From NCBI RefSeq assembly GCF_901000735.1, contig NC_081546.1, positions 11,671,629 through 11,735,628 on the forward strand: a DNA stretch of 64,000 nt. The letters run 5' to 3'. Origin of the DNA: Corylus avellana (lineage: Eukaryota; Streptophyta; Magnoliopsida; Fagales; Betulaceae). Shown in pieces: positions 47,486 through 59,300 of this stretch. How positions within the stretch are numbered: position 1 is the first letter of the stretch; every line of letters begins with the position of its first letter. The notes under the pieces were generated by a model. The model searched no databases. It worked only from the letters and a program-made list of their open reading frames with translations, and was not told the origin of the DNA. The position numbers and the translations under genes are program-made.

Positions 47486-47530
47486 AAATTATAATGAATA
47501 ATCCCGCGAATAGCGCGGGTTCTAAGCTAG
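47486..47530 (+). mobile_element. Helitron-like 3' terminus
   Basis: A GC-rich hairpin (CCCGCG, loop, CGCGGG at 47504-47520) is followed by TTCTAAG and then CTAG, with a T directly after. This is the 3' signature of plant Helitrons. The 5' TC terminus could not be located, so the length is unknown. 46401-47485 upstream is AT-rich with no gene. Confidence 0.6.
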
Positions 47531-49288
47531 TATGATTTATAACAGAGTTTTGACGAAGTGTGCGAGGAAAAACTTAATTGTTAATTATACTCAAAAACGT
47601 TAAGTAATAAAGTGTGTTTATGTGTTTTTTTCTTTACAAAAACCAAAAAAATATGAGAGATTTGGACTTTGTTTCGAATGCCAGCTCAAACCAAGCATGA
47701 GGTTGCTATATAGATATTGTAATCAATTGGAATCTAATTGCCCGTTAATTAAGTTTTATTACATTTATTTAATGAGCATAACTGCTCATGTATGCCGACC
47801 AAAAGTCAAATTATTATTATTAATATGTTGATGGGGTGAGTGTATTTGAAATTGATCAAAATTAAAAGGAAAAACTTTCACTTACCCTTGAAGTATAGGC
47901 GCTTTTGCAATCATATTCAAGAAGTTAACAATTTGCAAAGTTGATATCCTACGATTTAGCCTCTTTTTATCATATCATTCCGTTATAATTTAACATAAAC
48001 CCTAATATTATGTAAGGGTGTAATTAAAAGAGACTAAAATATAAGAATACAGACATTATAAATTTTTAAATTTCAAAGAGATAATTGCAAAATCGCCTCT
48101 ACATAAAAAATTTCCCATTTTAATTGTCTAAAATGGTCTAACCATGTGCAATGATGCCAATGAAGACCAATGATTGTGCCAATTAAATAAAAAAAAAAAA
48201 AAGAGAGAGTGAGAGATTGTCTAAAGCCTCAAAGATATTTGGAATTTTGTTTTTTTCTCTAGGCAAAGCTTACTTTATTCTGCTTAGGTCACGGCAAACC
48301 TACATTCTTCCATATTGATTTAAAGTACTATTTAACCACTTTCAAGCATTAATAAATAACGTAAGACCACTATTCACACTTGTAACATAATTGAACACTT
48401 TTAACCATTTAACTCTTTTTGAACGGTATTGAAAAGACTTAAAATATCTAAACTGTATTGTTAGTATAATGACCGTACACCGATCATTAAAAGAGGATTT
48501 TGCAAGAGAAGGAGATTAGAGGGTTTGCCATGGGTGGAATGGTGGAATGGTGGATTCAGCAAGCTAATTAGGCGTAACTAAGTGAAAGCCACTCTGTTCT
48601 ATTTATGAATTTTCACTAGTAATTTGTTAATAAAATGGAGATTTCTTCCTTATGTTTGTTAGGAGTGGGCAAGCCGTTGGCTGAATTGGTGGAGTGAAAA
48701 ATTAGTTGTTGGACATTATATCTTTGTGACAATGCACTTGGATCCTTGCTGATTGTTTGGGCGACAAGCTATTAAGCCTTCTAGACTCTTTAACGATGCA
48801 CTGTCATCTTAGTTTGCCCTTCAATTGTGGCCCGACAGGCCCTTTGGTGGTTTGACTCATTAGGAGATCATTGGTAATTAGGCCCTCCAATAGTCCCTCA
48901 ATTCTCTTGAACAACTTGAGCTGATAGTTGTTAATAGGAATTTATGTTTATGGGCTTGTTGATAATCCCCATGCCAATTCCCTTAAGCGACTTGGACTAA
49001 CAATCGTTCATGGGAATTTATGTTTCTTGTGTTGCTGTCAAGTTCCGACAAGACTTAGGTTAGAAAGTTTTTTTTTTTTTTTGGAACGATTTAGGTTAGA
49101 AAGTTGTTATAGTTTAAAGGCTCGGAGGATAGTCAGGTGATGTACCGTTTGACGTGAATGTGCTTTGTATTAGTACCATATGACTTGGCGAAGTACACAA
49201 TTAATGCAATCGTTTGTGAAATGATGTCGTTTAGGCATCGCTAGACCTCGGTGGCATGGGGAAGACAGCTAGGTGGTGCCATAATGGA
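47531..49288. other. intergenic, no gene supported
   Basis: AT-rich DNA with a few short open frames lacking any motif. 48650-49140 is of higher complexity and contains two copies of GGGAATTTATG/GGAATTTATG in similar surroundings, but was not recognised. Confidence 0.4.
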
Positions 49289-49762
49289 TGTTGGGATTAT
49301 ATATCAAAGATACAATGAAAAGGTCTCAAAAATAGCATCAAGAAAGCATGACATCATATTATACAAAATAAAAAACTGCAAGAGAGATTCTCATAGAATT
49401 TTAAGACTTCTAAACCTTATCCTCAATTCTGATTAAAAGACCAAAAATGTCAGCTCTAAAAAGGCTCACGTCTACATAAACTCTCTTTAAATAGGCTCAC
49501 GTCTCCTAGTAAAAGTAGTCTTAGGTTTCCTTGTCATAAAAAGACTTGGCAAACCTAACCTCCAATCTATCATGTACACAACCACGTATGGGGAAATACT
49601 TGTGCAATAAATCTAGGACTCTAGGTCCCCTTATGCTATTTGCAACCGGATTGGAGACTGCCCAAGAACCAAGTCCAATGACCAACTTTACTCTTGAGTA
49701 AGATTTTTCTGGACAAAAATTAGCAATAAACTGGTTAATAAATTGTTAAGTGTTCCCTAACA
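49289..49762 (+). mobile_element. possible solo LTR (TGTTGGGA...TCCCTAACA)
   Basis: The ends form an inverted repeat of copia style, and the interior has a TTTAAATAGG box and an AATAAA. The flanking five bases (ATGGA and TGTGA) do not match, so there is no target duplication, and the call is tentative. Confidence 0.3.
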
Positions 49763-50352
49763 TGTGAGAAGCACATGCTACTAAAAAATTAGATTTTGTT
49801 TTGTTTTAGCGAAAAATATTTTATGAAAAATATTTTGCATAATTTTTGGTGTTTGATATGACAAAAAATAATAGTTAAACGAAAATAGTATTGAAAAATG
49901 GTTTCCTTTTTAAATTTGTAAAGCATTTTTCAACAGAGTTTTTCATTCTCAAACTGCTAAACCACTACCAGTTCTCTCGGACTACCACTAGACCATGCCT
50001 AACCTTTGCTAGAGGTTGCAAGAACTCGCCAACCGTTTTTTGCTATCGTTAATTTTCTGTATCAGCCATACAAAATGAGCCTTAATATTTAAAACGTCAC
50101 TAAAAATAGGCAAAATGTGGGCATCACTAAAACATTTCTCTTAAATTAAAATAGCAAAAAAATCCAATTTTAAATTTGAATTTTCCCTTCCATTATATTC
50201 AAATCAGGGCCGCTAAAACCCTAAAACCCTCTACTTCTTTTCTCTTCAAAGACCTTCACTCTCCCCAAACAGTGAAGTTTCCAACTCTCTCCTATGAAGT
50301 TTCCCCAAACAGAGAAGACGCTTTTGGGCTACGGATTGAAACGGCGGAGATA

Positions 50353-53300
50353 ATGGGGAAGACGCACATGATGATAGCAAGAGGGGGTCACGCCCACACC
50401 GTTTGCTTCAAACACTACAGCCAATCCGGTGACTTTCACCGTCTCTCTCTTCTTCAACATTTTCATTTTCTTATGTTTTTAGTTTTTCATCTTATTTATC
50501 TGTATATCTATCCGTTGTTTTGACAGTTTGTAGTGTGATAAAGAAAGTTGCAGTCGGTTCAAATACTCAGTGGCGTGGAAAATCGTATGCGGCATCTGTT
50601 CCTTCTTCCGACGTACCAAGCGATGCCCAGAGACGGAAAAGGGTCTCCAAAGATGAGCGCCAAGCTATGGTCCACTCTTTTGTTAACAAGTATTTCTTTT
50701 ATTCTGTTTTCAGTAGCTCTATGAATTTGCAATTGCTTTTGTTTATTCTGTTTGATTGGCTGATGTGTTCCTAGGAGTTCCTTTTAAATGGTACTTGGGT
50801 TTTGCGAAGGTTAAGGGTATTGTTTGTGACGACTCCAGAAAGCTTTTGAGAAGACAACCGCTTGAAATGGTTGAGTTTGTGTTTCGGTTGTGGGAGAAAC
50901 TGGTAGATTTTTGTTTAAGATGAAAATATTACAGCATAATGAATTTGTTGATGTGTCTTCGAGACACTATAAAAAAGAAGATAATAAGTCAAAGATTCAA
51001 TTGTACTAAAGAAAATTGAAGCTTAGATATGGTTTGGTTTATTGAGTGAATAACTTTTGGGAGTGATATTTATAGTGGACGAATCCATTCATAATTGTCT
51101 AGCATTGCTTGTGTAAGAGGAGTGTTGAGAGAACGACCTCCCTTGCTTCATTTTGATGTTGCTAGAGAGATGTGGGTGCTTGTTTTTGATATTATTTGGT
51201 AACGGGTGATGCCTGCAACAGTTTGGAGGTGTTGGAATGCTGGAGAGGCGTTTTCAGGTAACAGAAGGCATGGGAGGTATGTGATTCAAAAGTGCATTTC
51301 TGCTGTGCCTTATGTGGTGTCTCTGGTATGAGCATAACAGTTGGACATTTTAGATGGTTGAGCTTCCATGCACAACATCAAGTTGGTGTTCGGGATTGCA
51401 CCTTTCATGGATTTATATGGTGGTCTGCTATCCACATTTCAAGTTTCTATTTTTCCAGATTTTAGAAGTTAGCTCTTTTCTAGCCCATTTATATAATTCC
51501 CATGCTTCTTGTTGCCTTTCTTTTTTTTTCAATAAATTTCTTACTTATTAAAAAGTTATATTTGTAACAATAATAATACTCGTGATGAATATGATAACAT
51601 GATAGCAATGATGATGATGCTCACATCATTGTTTACTACACTCAGTAGAAGTAAAGCTTTTTCTAATGGATTCTGAGCTCTGAATTAGTAGCACTGAGGG
51701 ACTTATATTTTTCACGAGTTCACAAGTATGGATTAAATGAAGTTATTGTCATCATGATTTTGCAGGTATAGAGAGATGAATGCAGGAAAGTTTCCAACTA
51801 GTTCTGCTACTAGAAAAGAAGTGGGTGGCAGTTATTATACTATCAGAAAGATCATTCAGGAGCTAGAATACAATTCTAAAATCCCTCCGTTAGATAGCAG
51901 GAAGGGAAGTCCATTAACAGAAGCAAAGGATGGTGGGTCAGAATTGCCCTCTGGGGCTGAGAACACCTTTTCTGAAGAGGTTGTAAAGCCCACAACTCCT
52001 GTAAGTAATTACATTGTGTTAGTTTAATTATATAATATAATTATGGGGGAAATGGAATACGATTCATAGCCAGTGAGGTAGGGAGATTGATGGTTAGATC
52101 AGACCTACCAGTAAACCTTTAGAATCAGAAGTTTAATGCTCAATACATAATATTCCAGTCATCAAGGCAACCTTCTGATGGTATTCGGATGGCTTATTAC
52201 AATTAATTTTGGATTGTTTAGGTGCCAAAATGTGTTAAAATACCAGTAATTCTTTCAGCATTATATGGTGCAAGGCAGCTGACAAAGAATGGTCTCACCA
52301 TTTGTTTCTAGATGCACAATACAAGCGATGCATGTTGGACCTACTAGTACATCTTAGTTCAGAAATGTAATGCTGAATATGTAATACTTCAAGGCATCAA
52401 GGCAATTTTTTTGATTGTATTTAGATGGCTTATCATAATAAATTTTGGCTGTTTTGGATGTCAAATATGATAAAAATTCAAACAATGCTTTTAGTATCAT
52501 ATGCTGCAAAGCAGCTGATCAAGAATGGTCTTACCATATGTTTGTAGGTGCCTAATATCTAATTATCATAAGGTTGTGACAAGCATGAAATGCCTTCCTA
52601 GCTTAGCACTAGTCTTCAATAGACAAGTTGCCGTATATGCAGCCTTCCAATTTTCACTGTCATTAACCTGGAATCTATGATTAAAGTGCCTTTTCTGTGA
52701 CTGCCAAATGTTTTTAATAATCCATGAAATAGTGTGTATCCAAGCAACTCCCAGGGGATGCTAGATGGGATTATTTGCCAAGATATGTATCATAGAATTC
52801 ATATAAATTGATGCTTTTTAGAACTTCCACTGGTTCTTATATGATTTTTATCATAAGAAATGTGGCTTATTCTTGTCCTCATTGTGCCTGATATCTTAAT
52901 TTTCAGAGCGACAACTCTAACTGAACTATTGTAATCTTTAATTTTATGCAAGATATGATCTTCTGTTAGCTTAGAGTCATCTCTTATTTGCTTCCAGGGT
53001 AGTCACTCTGATCTTGCTGCAACACAAAGTCGTATGCTAAAAGAAGAAACTGGGGATGTTTCTCATCCATGTGTTGAAATATCTGAGAATGTTAATGCTG
53101 AAGAAGTTTCTCCTTCATGTTTTAAGAAACCAGAGGATGATAAAGAGGAAGCTCTGCACAATGACTTTGATTTTGTTCCAGCTGAAAGTCAACTACTAAA
53201 AGAAGAAACTGAGGATGTTTCTCATCCATGTCTTGAAATATCAGGGGATGTTAAAAAAAAGGAAGCTCAGGGTGATCATCCCGGCTTTGCTGCTACTGAA

Positions 53301-56300
53301 GATTGTCAGCTGGTTGAGGAAACTAAGAAAGTTTTGCCTCCATGTCTTGAAAATGCAGACGACGGTAAAAAAGAGCAAGCTGTCTATGAGGACCTGCCAA
53401 ATGCTGATGTTCTGGAGACTAAAGTGGAGCAACGTCAAGGGTCCATTGAACAAGACAAAGTTGCCAAGTAAGTTTTTTTTTTTCCTTCTCTTTCTCTCTC
53501 TCTCTCTCTCTCTCAAAATTGTCATCATCGCCAATCATCAGTATAAATTCTTATCGGTATTTATGTTGTGCCAATTATAAAGTCAGTAGTACTGTCATTA
53601 GTAAATTATTGACTATATTAGTGTACTTCATCACTGGGTTAGGTGCTGCCTACACAAATACCCACATGGTAGAAAAGGAGACATTCATTGTCACTTTGTC
53701 TAAAAACTAAGAATTTATTTTTCATAGATCAAGTTCTGGTTGGCTTCTATCTAACAAGTAAAGAAAAGTAAAATGAGGTTGACATGTTTATATTTGTAGC
53801 AACATAGGTTCTGAAACTGCTCATTTTGTTGGACTCCTATAGGTTCTGAAACTGCTCATTTTGTTGTACTCCTAATAAACACGATATGGATTACTATGCA
53901 CTTGTTTTAGTCCCAGTATGCAATGCACTATTACTTGACTCTGTTTTATTTTTGTCTGACTATAATATATTAGGAATAAATCAAAGGGTTAAATACTAAA
54001 AACCCTCTAGGGTTTGAACTCTTTATGTTTTGCCTTCTAGGTTTTCATTTTTATCACAGGAGGTACCTGTGGTTTTCATAAAGGCAGAGATGGTGCCTCC
54101 ATTAAAATTCAGTCCAAAACTTAACGGAATGCCACATCAGAACCAATCAAATTGCGCCACATTTCCTATAATTAATTTTTCAATTTTTTTTAAAAAGAAT
54201 AAAAATATTAAAAAAATTATTTTTTTTCCAAATAAAAAAAAAAAAAAAAAGAAAAAAATTAAAAATTTTGGGGGTGGCTTGGCCATTTGGGGGGTGGCTG
54301 GCCACCCCCTTTGGCCATGGGGGTGGCTTGGCCACCCCCAAGGAGCCCAAGGGGGTGGTGGCCAAAACCACCCCCAAACCCACTGGTTGTTGTTGTTCAA
54401 AATGCTATTAATATGGGAATAATCTGGAAACTCGGAGCAAAAGTTCTTTGAGGGCAAAAGAAGAAAGGATACTATGATGATGTTAGCAGAGCAAAAAGGG
54501 AGAAATTGAGAAGTAAATTTACCCAAAAGGTCAAGGTTTCGTTAAAGCTGTAATGGAAATCCTGTAACTTTTAGAAATACTTCTGTTGAGGCAGAGACCC
54601 CATTGAGAGCTATGAATGAGTTATGATTGTACAAAGATGCAGATCTTTGAAAGCTTGGAACTACTTTTGAGAAATTTTCCTCTGTTACCCTTGATTTTTC
54701 TGCAAATACCTCCACTTGTTGCTTAAAGTTATTACACTCTGTGGTGATCTTTGAGGACTCTGACGGCTTTATGGGATGAGCAGGAGAGTCATGGCAAGAG
54801 CTGCTCATCAGCCATTACTATGAATCATCCCACTAGGGGTGGCCCTTGGCTCCCCACCCCCACCCGGCTGTGGGGGTGGCCCAAACCGGCCAGATGGGGG
54901 TGGCCCGACCACCCCCATGGCCAAAGGGGGTGGCCAGCCGCCCCCCAAATGGCCAAGCGTAGCCACCCCCAAATTTTTAATTTTTATTTATTTATTTATT
55001 TATTTTAAAAATAATAATTTTTAATGTTTTTAATTCTTTGAAAAATTAATTATAGGATACGTGGCGCAATTTGATTGGTGCTGACGTGGCGTTCCGTTAA
55101 GTTTTTGACAGAATTTTAACGGAGGCACCATCTTCGTTTTTATGAAAATTACAGGTACCTCATGTGATAAAAATGAAAACCTAGGGGGTAAAAAATAAAG
55201 AGTTCAAACCCTAGGGGGGTTTTTAGTATTTAACCCTAAATCAAATTTAGTCTCTAGGTTTTCATACGATTTCAATTTAGTCCTTGAGTTTTCCAATTTT
55301 GACAATTAAATCTTTAGGTTTTCCCTAGTTTCAAATATGCCCCTTTGTCAACCTACTGTTCAATAAGTTAACGGTATGCAACGTCAGGCCAATTAATTAA
55401 TGCTACTTGGCGCTTGTTTGACATGTCATACCAACCATACGTGCCCCATGGCACAGTTTTTTTACATCACAAATTAATTTTTTTTTTTTAATAAAGAAAA
55501 GTGGCGAGCCACCCCTAATTGGTGAGGGGGGCCGCCCATCATCAATGAGGGGAGGTCCACCCCTCACTAGGAGTAGCCGGTCGCCTCTCTCTTTTTTAAA
55601 AGAAATTTTGTTTTAATTGTTTATTTAGGGTACATTCGTAATTTAAAATAATTGTACCATTTCGCATATACAATTGGTACATGACGTGTCAAATGAGAGC
55701 TGCGTGGTATTAATTAATTGGTCTATGTGGCATATGATTAAATAATTGAATGGTAGGTTGATAGAGGGACTCCAGACTTATTTGAAACCAAAAGAAAACC
55801 TAAGGATTTAATTTTCAAAATCGGAAACCTAGGATTAAATTGAAATCACATGAAAACCAAGAGACTAAATTTGATTTTTTTCCAACATATTAAGTGCAAG
55901 CCCAAGTGCCCCTCTTTGACATATCCTGATCATAATATCCTCTGTGTCTCTATATTTGTTTGTGTATATTACACTTTATCCCCCTCCCCAAAGCTACTAC
56001 CCCAATTTCACTTGCACTTTCAAACTGCAACTCAAACCCATAAACTACAAAAATATTTCTAGTTGCCCTCTCTGTCAAATCCGACCATTATTTTGGATAG
56101 AAGATATTGCACATACAAATCACATCTGATGCTTTCGTTTTCATTGATGATTACCCCTATTTTGGACAGCAATGCACCGTTTGTGTATGACTAACAAAAA
56201 GGAAAAAAAAAAAAAAAAAGAAGAGGAGAGGAGACTACACAAGTACACATAGGGTGTGCTGTCTCCTCTCCCCCCACTTTACTGAATACTACCCCCCTTC

Positions 56301-59300
56301 CCCCTCCCCTCCTAATTGTGCTGGCCTGAAAGAAGATCAAGGGAAAGAGGGAAGAAAGAAGAGAGAATAGGAGAGAAAGAGAAGGAAGGAAAAAGACGGA
56401 AAAAACTCATAGATCCCAACTGGTGTTAGGCCGGAATGACTCCATTCGTTAGTTAGTCGGTTTCTTCTGGCCATAGTACTACCTTAACCTGCCCTTACTG
56501 GTTTGGAAAACTGGTTTTTGGTTGAAATCTGATTGGAAAACCTGCTACTTGACCCGTACCTGGTACAAAAGAACACTAGGAAAAGAAAATACCATCACCA
56601 CCACTTAGATGGCACCACCTAACCACCGAGACCCACCACCAAACCTGGTAGAACCAAAAACCAAGCACCACCCAAACCAACAAATCACCGAAGACCCACT
56701 GCCACCCAATCCAGCAAACCACCGAAGACCATTTGGGTGATGGTGGATCTTTTGGGTCAGCATGATAGAAAGTGGTGCCTATTCGGTGAAGTGGAGGGGA
56801 GGAGAATGCACACCCCCCATATGTTGTTTCCTCTTTTTTTTTTTTTTTTTTTTTTTCTTATTTAGTCACTCATACTCATATCCAAATGGTGTGTTTACAT
56901 CAAAAATGGGGATAAATTGGTCAATAAAAACGACATCAATGTACATGATTTGAATGTGCAATGTTTTTCATTCAAAATAATGGCCAGATTTGACGAAGGG
57001 AGTAGTACAAATTTTGTACCATCCCCTTATACATGTAAAAATTTTAGGCAATGCTGGGTGTGCTAGATTTACATCTTTGGATATGATAGAATTGGAGCAA
57101 AGCTCCTATATTTTTGTTCTGCATCTTGAACATAAAAAAATGGATTACTTTGAACATAATAAATTTCATATTATTTGTTTTAATTTTTTTTTTTCCTTTC
57201 AATTTCCAGTTTTTTGGAGAAATCCAAGTATGTCTTCCATTAAAAGTCATTGCGCGAGCAAAATGAAGATAAAATTACAAGTCATTACTCATTAAAACTT
57301 GAAAATTTGGAAGAATGAATCAATTCTAAAACTCAATGGGGTATTCTAATGGAAAACAACCTCCACCACGTGCAGCCTCCATCACCCTTTACGTTGCAAA
57401 GAATCCAAATTGAAAAATCATTTTAGACCCGAAGTTGTAATAATTCAGATTATCAAAGAAATCAATTATTAAAACAAAGAACTCTTCAAAAGTAAAACCA
57501 CTAAAGGTATCCACTATAGAAAATTTATGATACAAATCGATCAACTTACAAAACCTTTGTAACTCACGACTCAATTTGCAACCACGACAAACTACCCATT
57601 AACCTCCTATAGAGTAGCTCTAGAACTTCTGGCCTTTTACTATGATCATCTTCACAAACAAACTTTGTTTGCTACAACCCGAAACTCTATGGGCTAAAGA
57701 TTGTTGTGTGGTTTAATGTGAATCAAGGAGAGGTGTGGTGTTCCACATTGCCTAGGTATGGAGATGGAGATGTGCTTATATGTATACTTACACCTTTCAT
57801 GACAACAATGCTTTTTAAAGCCGTGATGGTCATGAACCCATCTGAACTCTGCAGTTAAGTGTGCTTGGGCGATAGTAGTACCAAGATGGATGATCTCTTG
57901 GGAAATCTGGTCTGGGGGAGCCAAAAGAGGACAATATTGTGTGTCATTTGGGGTGGGGCGATACAGTATGGTATCAAAGTCATTACTCAGCCTGAGATGG
58001 GGGGAACATGTACAAGCTCATGGGGGGCACTCGCTGGGACGCCAAGAATAGGATGATCCTATGAGGGTCTCCAGTGAGGACATTGGGTCCCAAGAGGGGA
58101 TGATTGTAGCATCCCACTTCACCTAAGTATGGAGACGGAGATGTGCTTATATGTATACTTATACTCTTCTTGACAACAACGCGTTTTAAAGCCGTGATGG
58201 TCATGAACTCATCAGAATTTTGCAGTTAAGCGTGCTTCTGCGAGAGTAGTACCAAGATGGGTGATCTCTTGGGAAGTCTGGTCTGGGGAGCCAAAAGCAG
58301 ACATGTGTCATTTGAGATGGGGCATTACAAGAGGTTTGTGTTTCAGTATAGGCTTGGGAAGGTTTGGTATCTCTCCACGAAAAAGAAACATTGGCTTCCG
58401 CACCTTATGAAATTCATGGCTTAAAGGTCTTATATAGATGTCAAGAAAACTAAGGTTTAAAGAGCAAGTCGGTGAAGATACAAAATTGCCTACGATTGTC
58501 TTGATCAAACGAGATTAAGTCTTGTTCGAACAAGCACTAGGGTTTCACAAAGATTGCAAAGCGGCAATTGAATGAGGTTTGATCATGGTTGCATTGAGGC
58601 TTTTTGTGAAACTTGAACAAAGTCTTGAAGGCTTCGATCGAATGAGGTTTGATTGTGAGTGCTATCGAGGCATTTTGGAACTCAAATTTGAAATGTCTTC
58701 ACGACATCATTCGATCCCCTCCTTTGATCGAACAAGCACTAGGGTTTCACAAAGATTGCAAAGCGGCAATTGAATGAGGTTTGATCATCGTTGCATTGAG
58801 GCTTTTTGTGAAACTTGAACAAAGTCTTGAAGGCTTCGATCGAATGAGGTTTGATTGTGAGTGCTATCGAGGCATTTTGGAACTCAAATTTGAAATGTCT
58901 TCACGACATCATTCGATCCCCTCCTTTGATCAAGCTCTGCGAACAAGATGTTTGATTTGCAAATTTAACTTTGAAAACAATCTTGTTTGAACGCAATACG
59001 ATCGAGGTTTCAATCAAGCAATTATGTTCTTCAATGCTAACCAATTCTTGAACCACATTTTAAAACCAACATCAACCCTAAACCTAAACTTACAACTCAA
59101 TAAGTTTTGACATTGAATTAGCCAACCCTAAAAACCTAATACAAACCTCATCCAGTCATCCTTCAGTTCCACCACCCACACCATTCCACTTGAACAACAC
59201 ACGCGATAACCTTAAACCTGTTTTAGAGCAATGATTCGGGCTAGAAGAAGTGATGACTATGATGATCAGCCTTTGCGTCCCATCTGTTCTCTTTCCCGTC

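Larger units (their letters stand above)
57734..58329 (+). mobile_element. Cassandra TRIM retrotransposon, complete
   Basis: A 596-base terminal-repeat retrotransposon in miniature. The LTRs are 57734-57965 (232 bases) and 58105-58329 (225 bases), TGT...ACA. A methionine-tRNA primer site TGGTATCAAAGTC follows the first LTR at 57969, and a purine tract (CAAGAGGGGATGAT) precedes the second. AGAGG lies on both sides (57729-57733 and 58330-58334). Each LTR contains a 5S-rRNA-like module, the defining trait of Cassandra. It has no coding sequence and must rely on proteins of other elements. The LTRs differ at many positions, so the insertion is not recent. Confidence 0.93.

Noticed and set aside
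49289..49762. Confident solo LTR
   Set aside because: The end style fits, but the flanking bases do not match, so it is kept only as a tentative feature.
54137..54526. Gly/Pro/Trp-rich open frames in the arms of the Mutator-like element
   Set aside because: They are translations of the GGGGTGGC repeat and poly-A runs and have no coding character.
57817..58288. Two genuine 5S rRNA genes
   Set aside because: Both carry many mismatches and lie within LTRs with a primer site and target duplication, so they are Cassandra modules.
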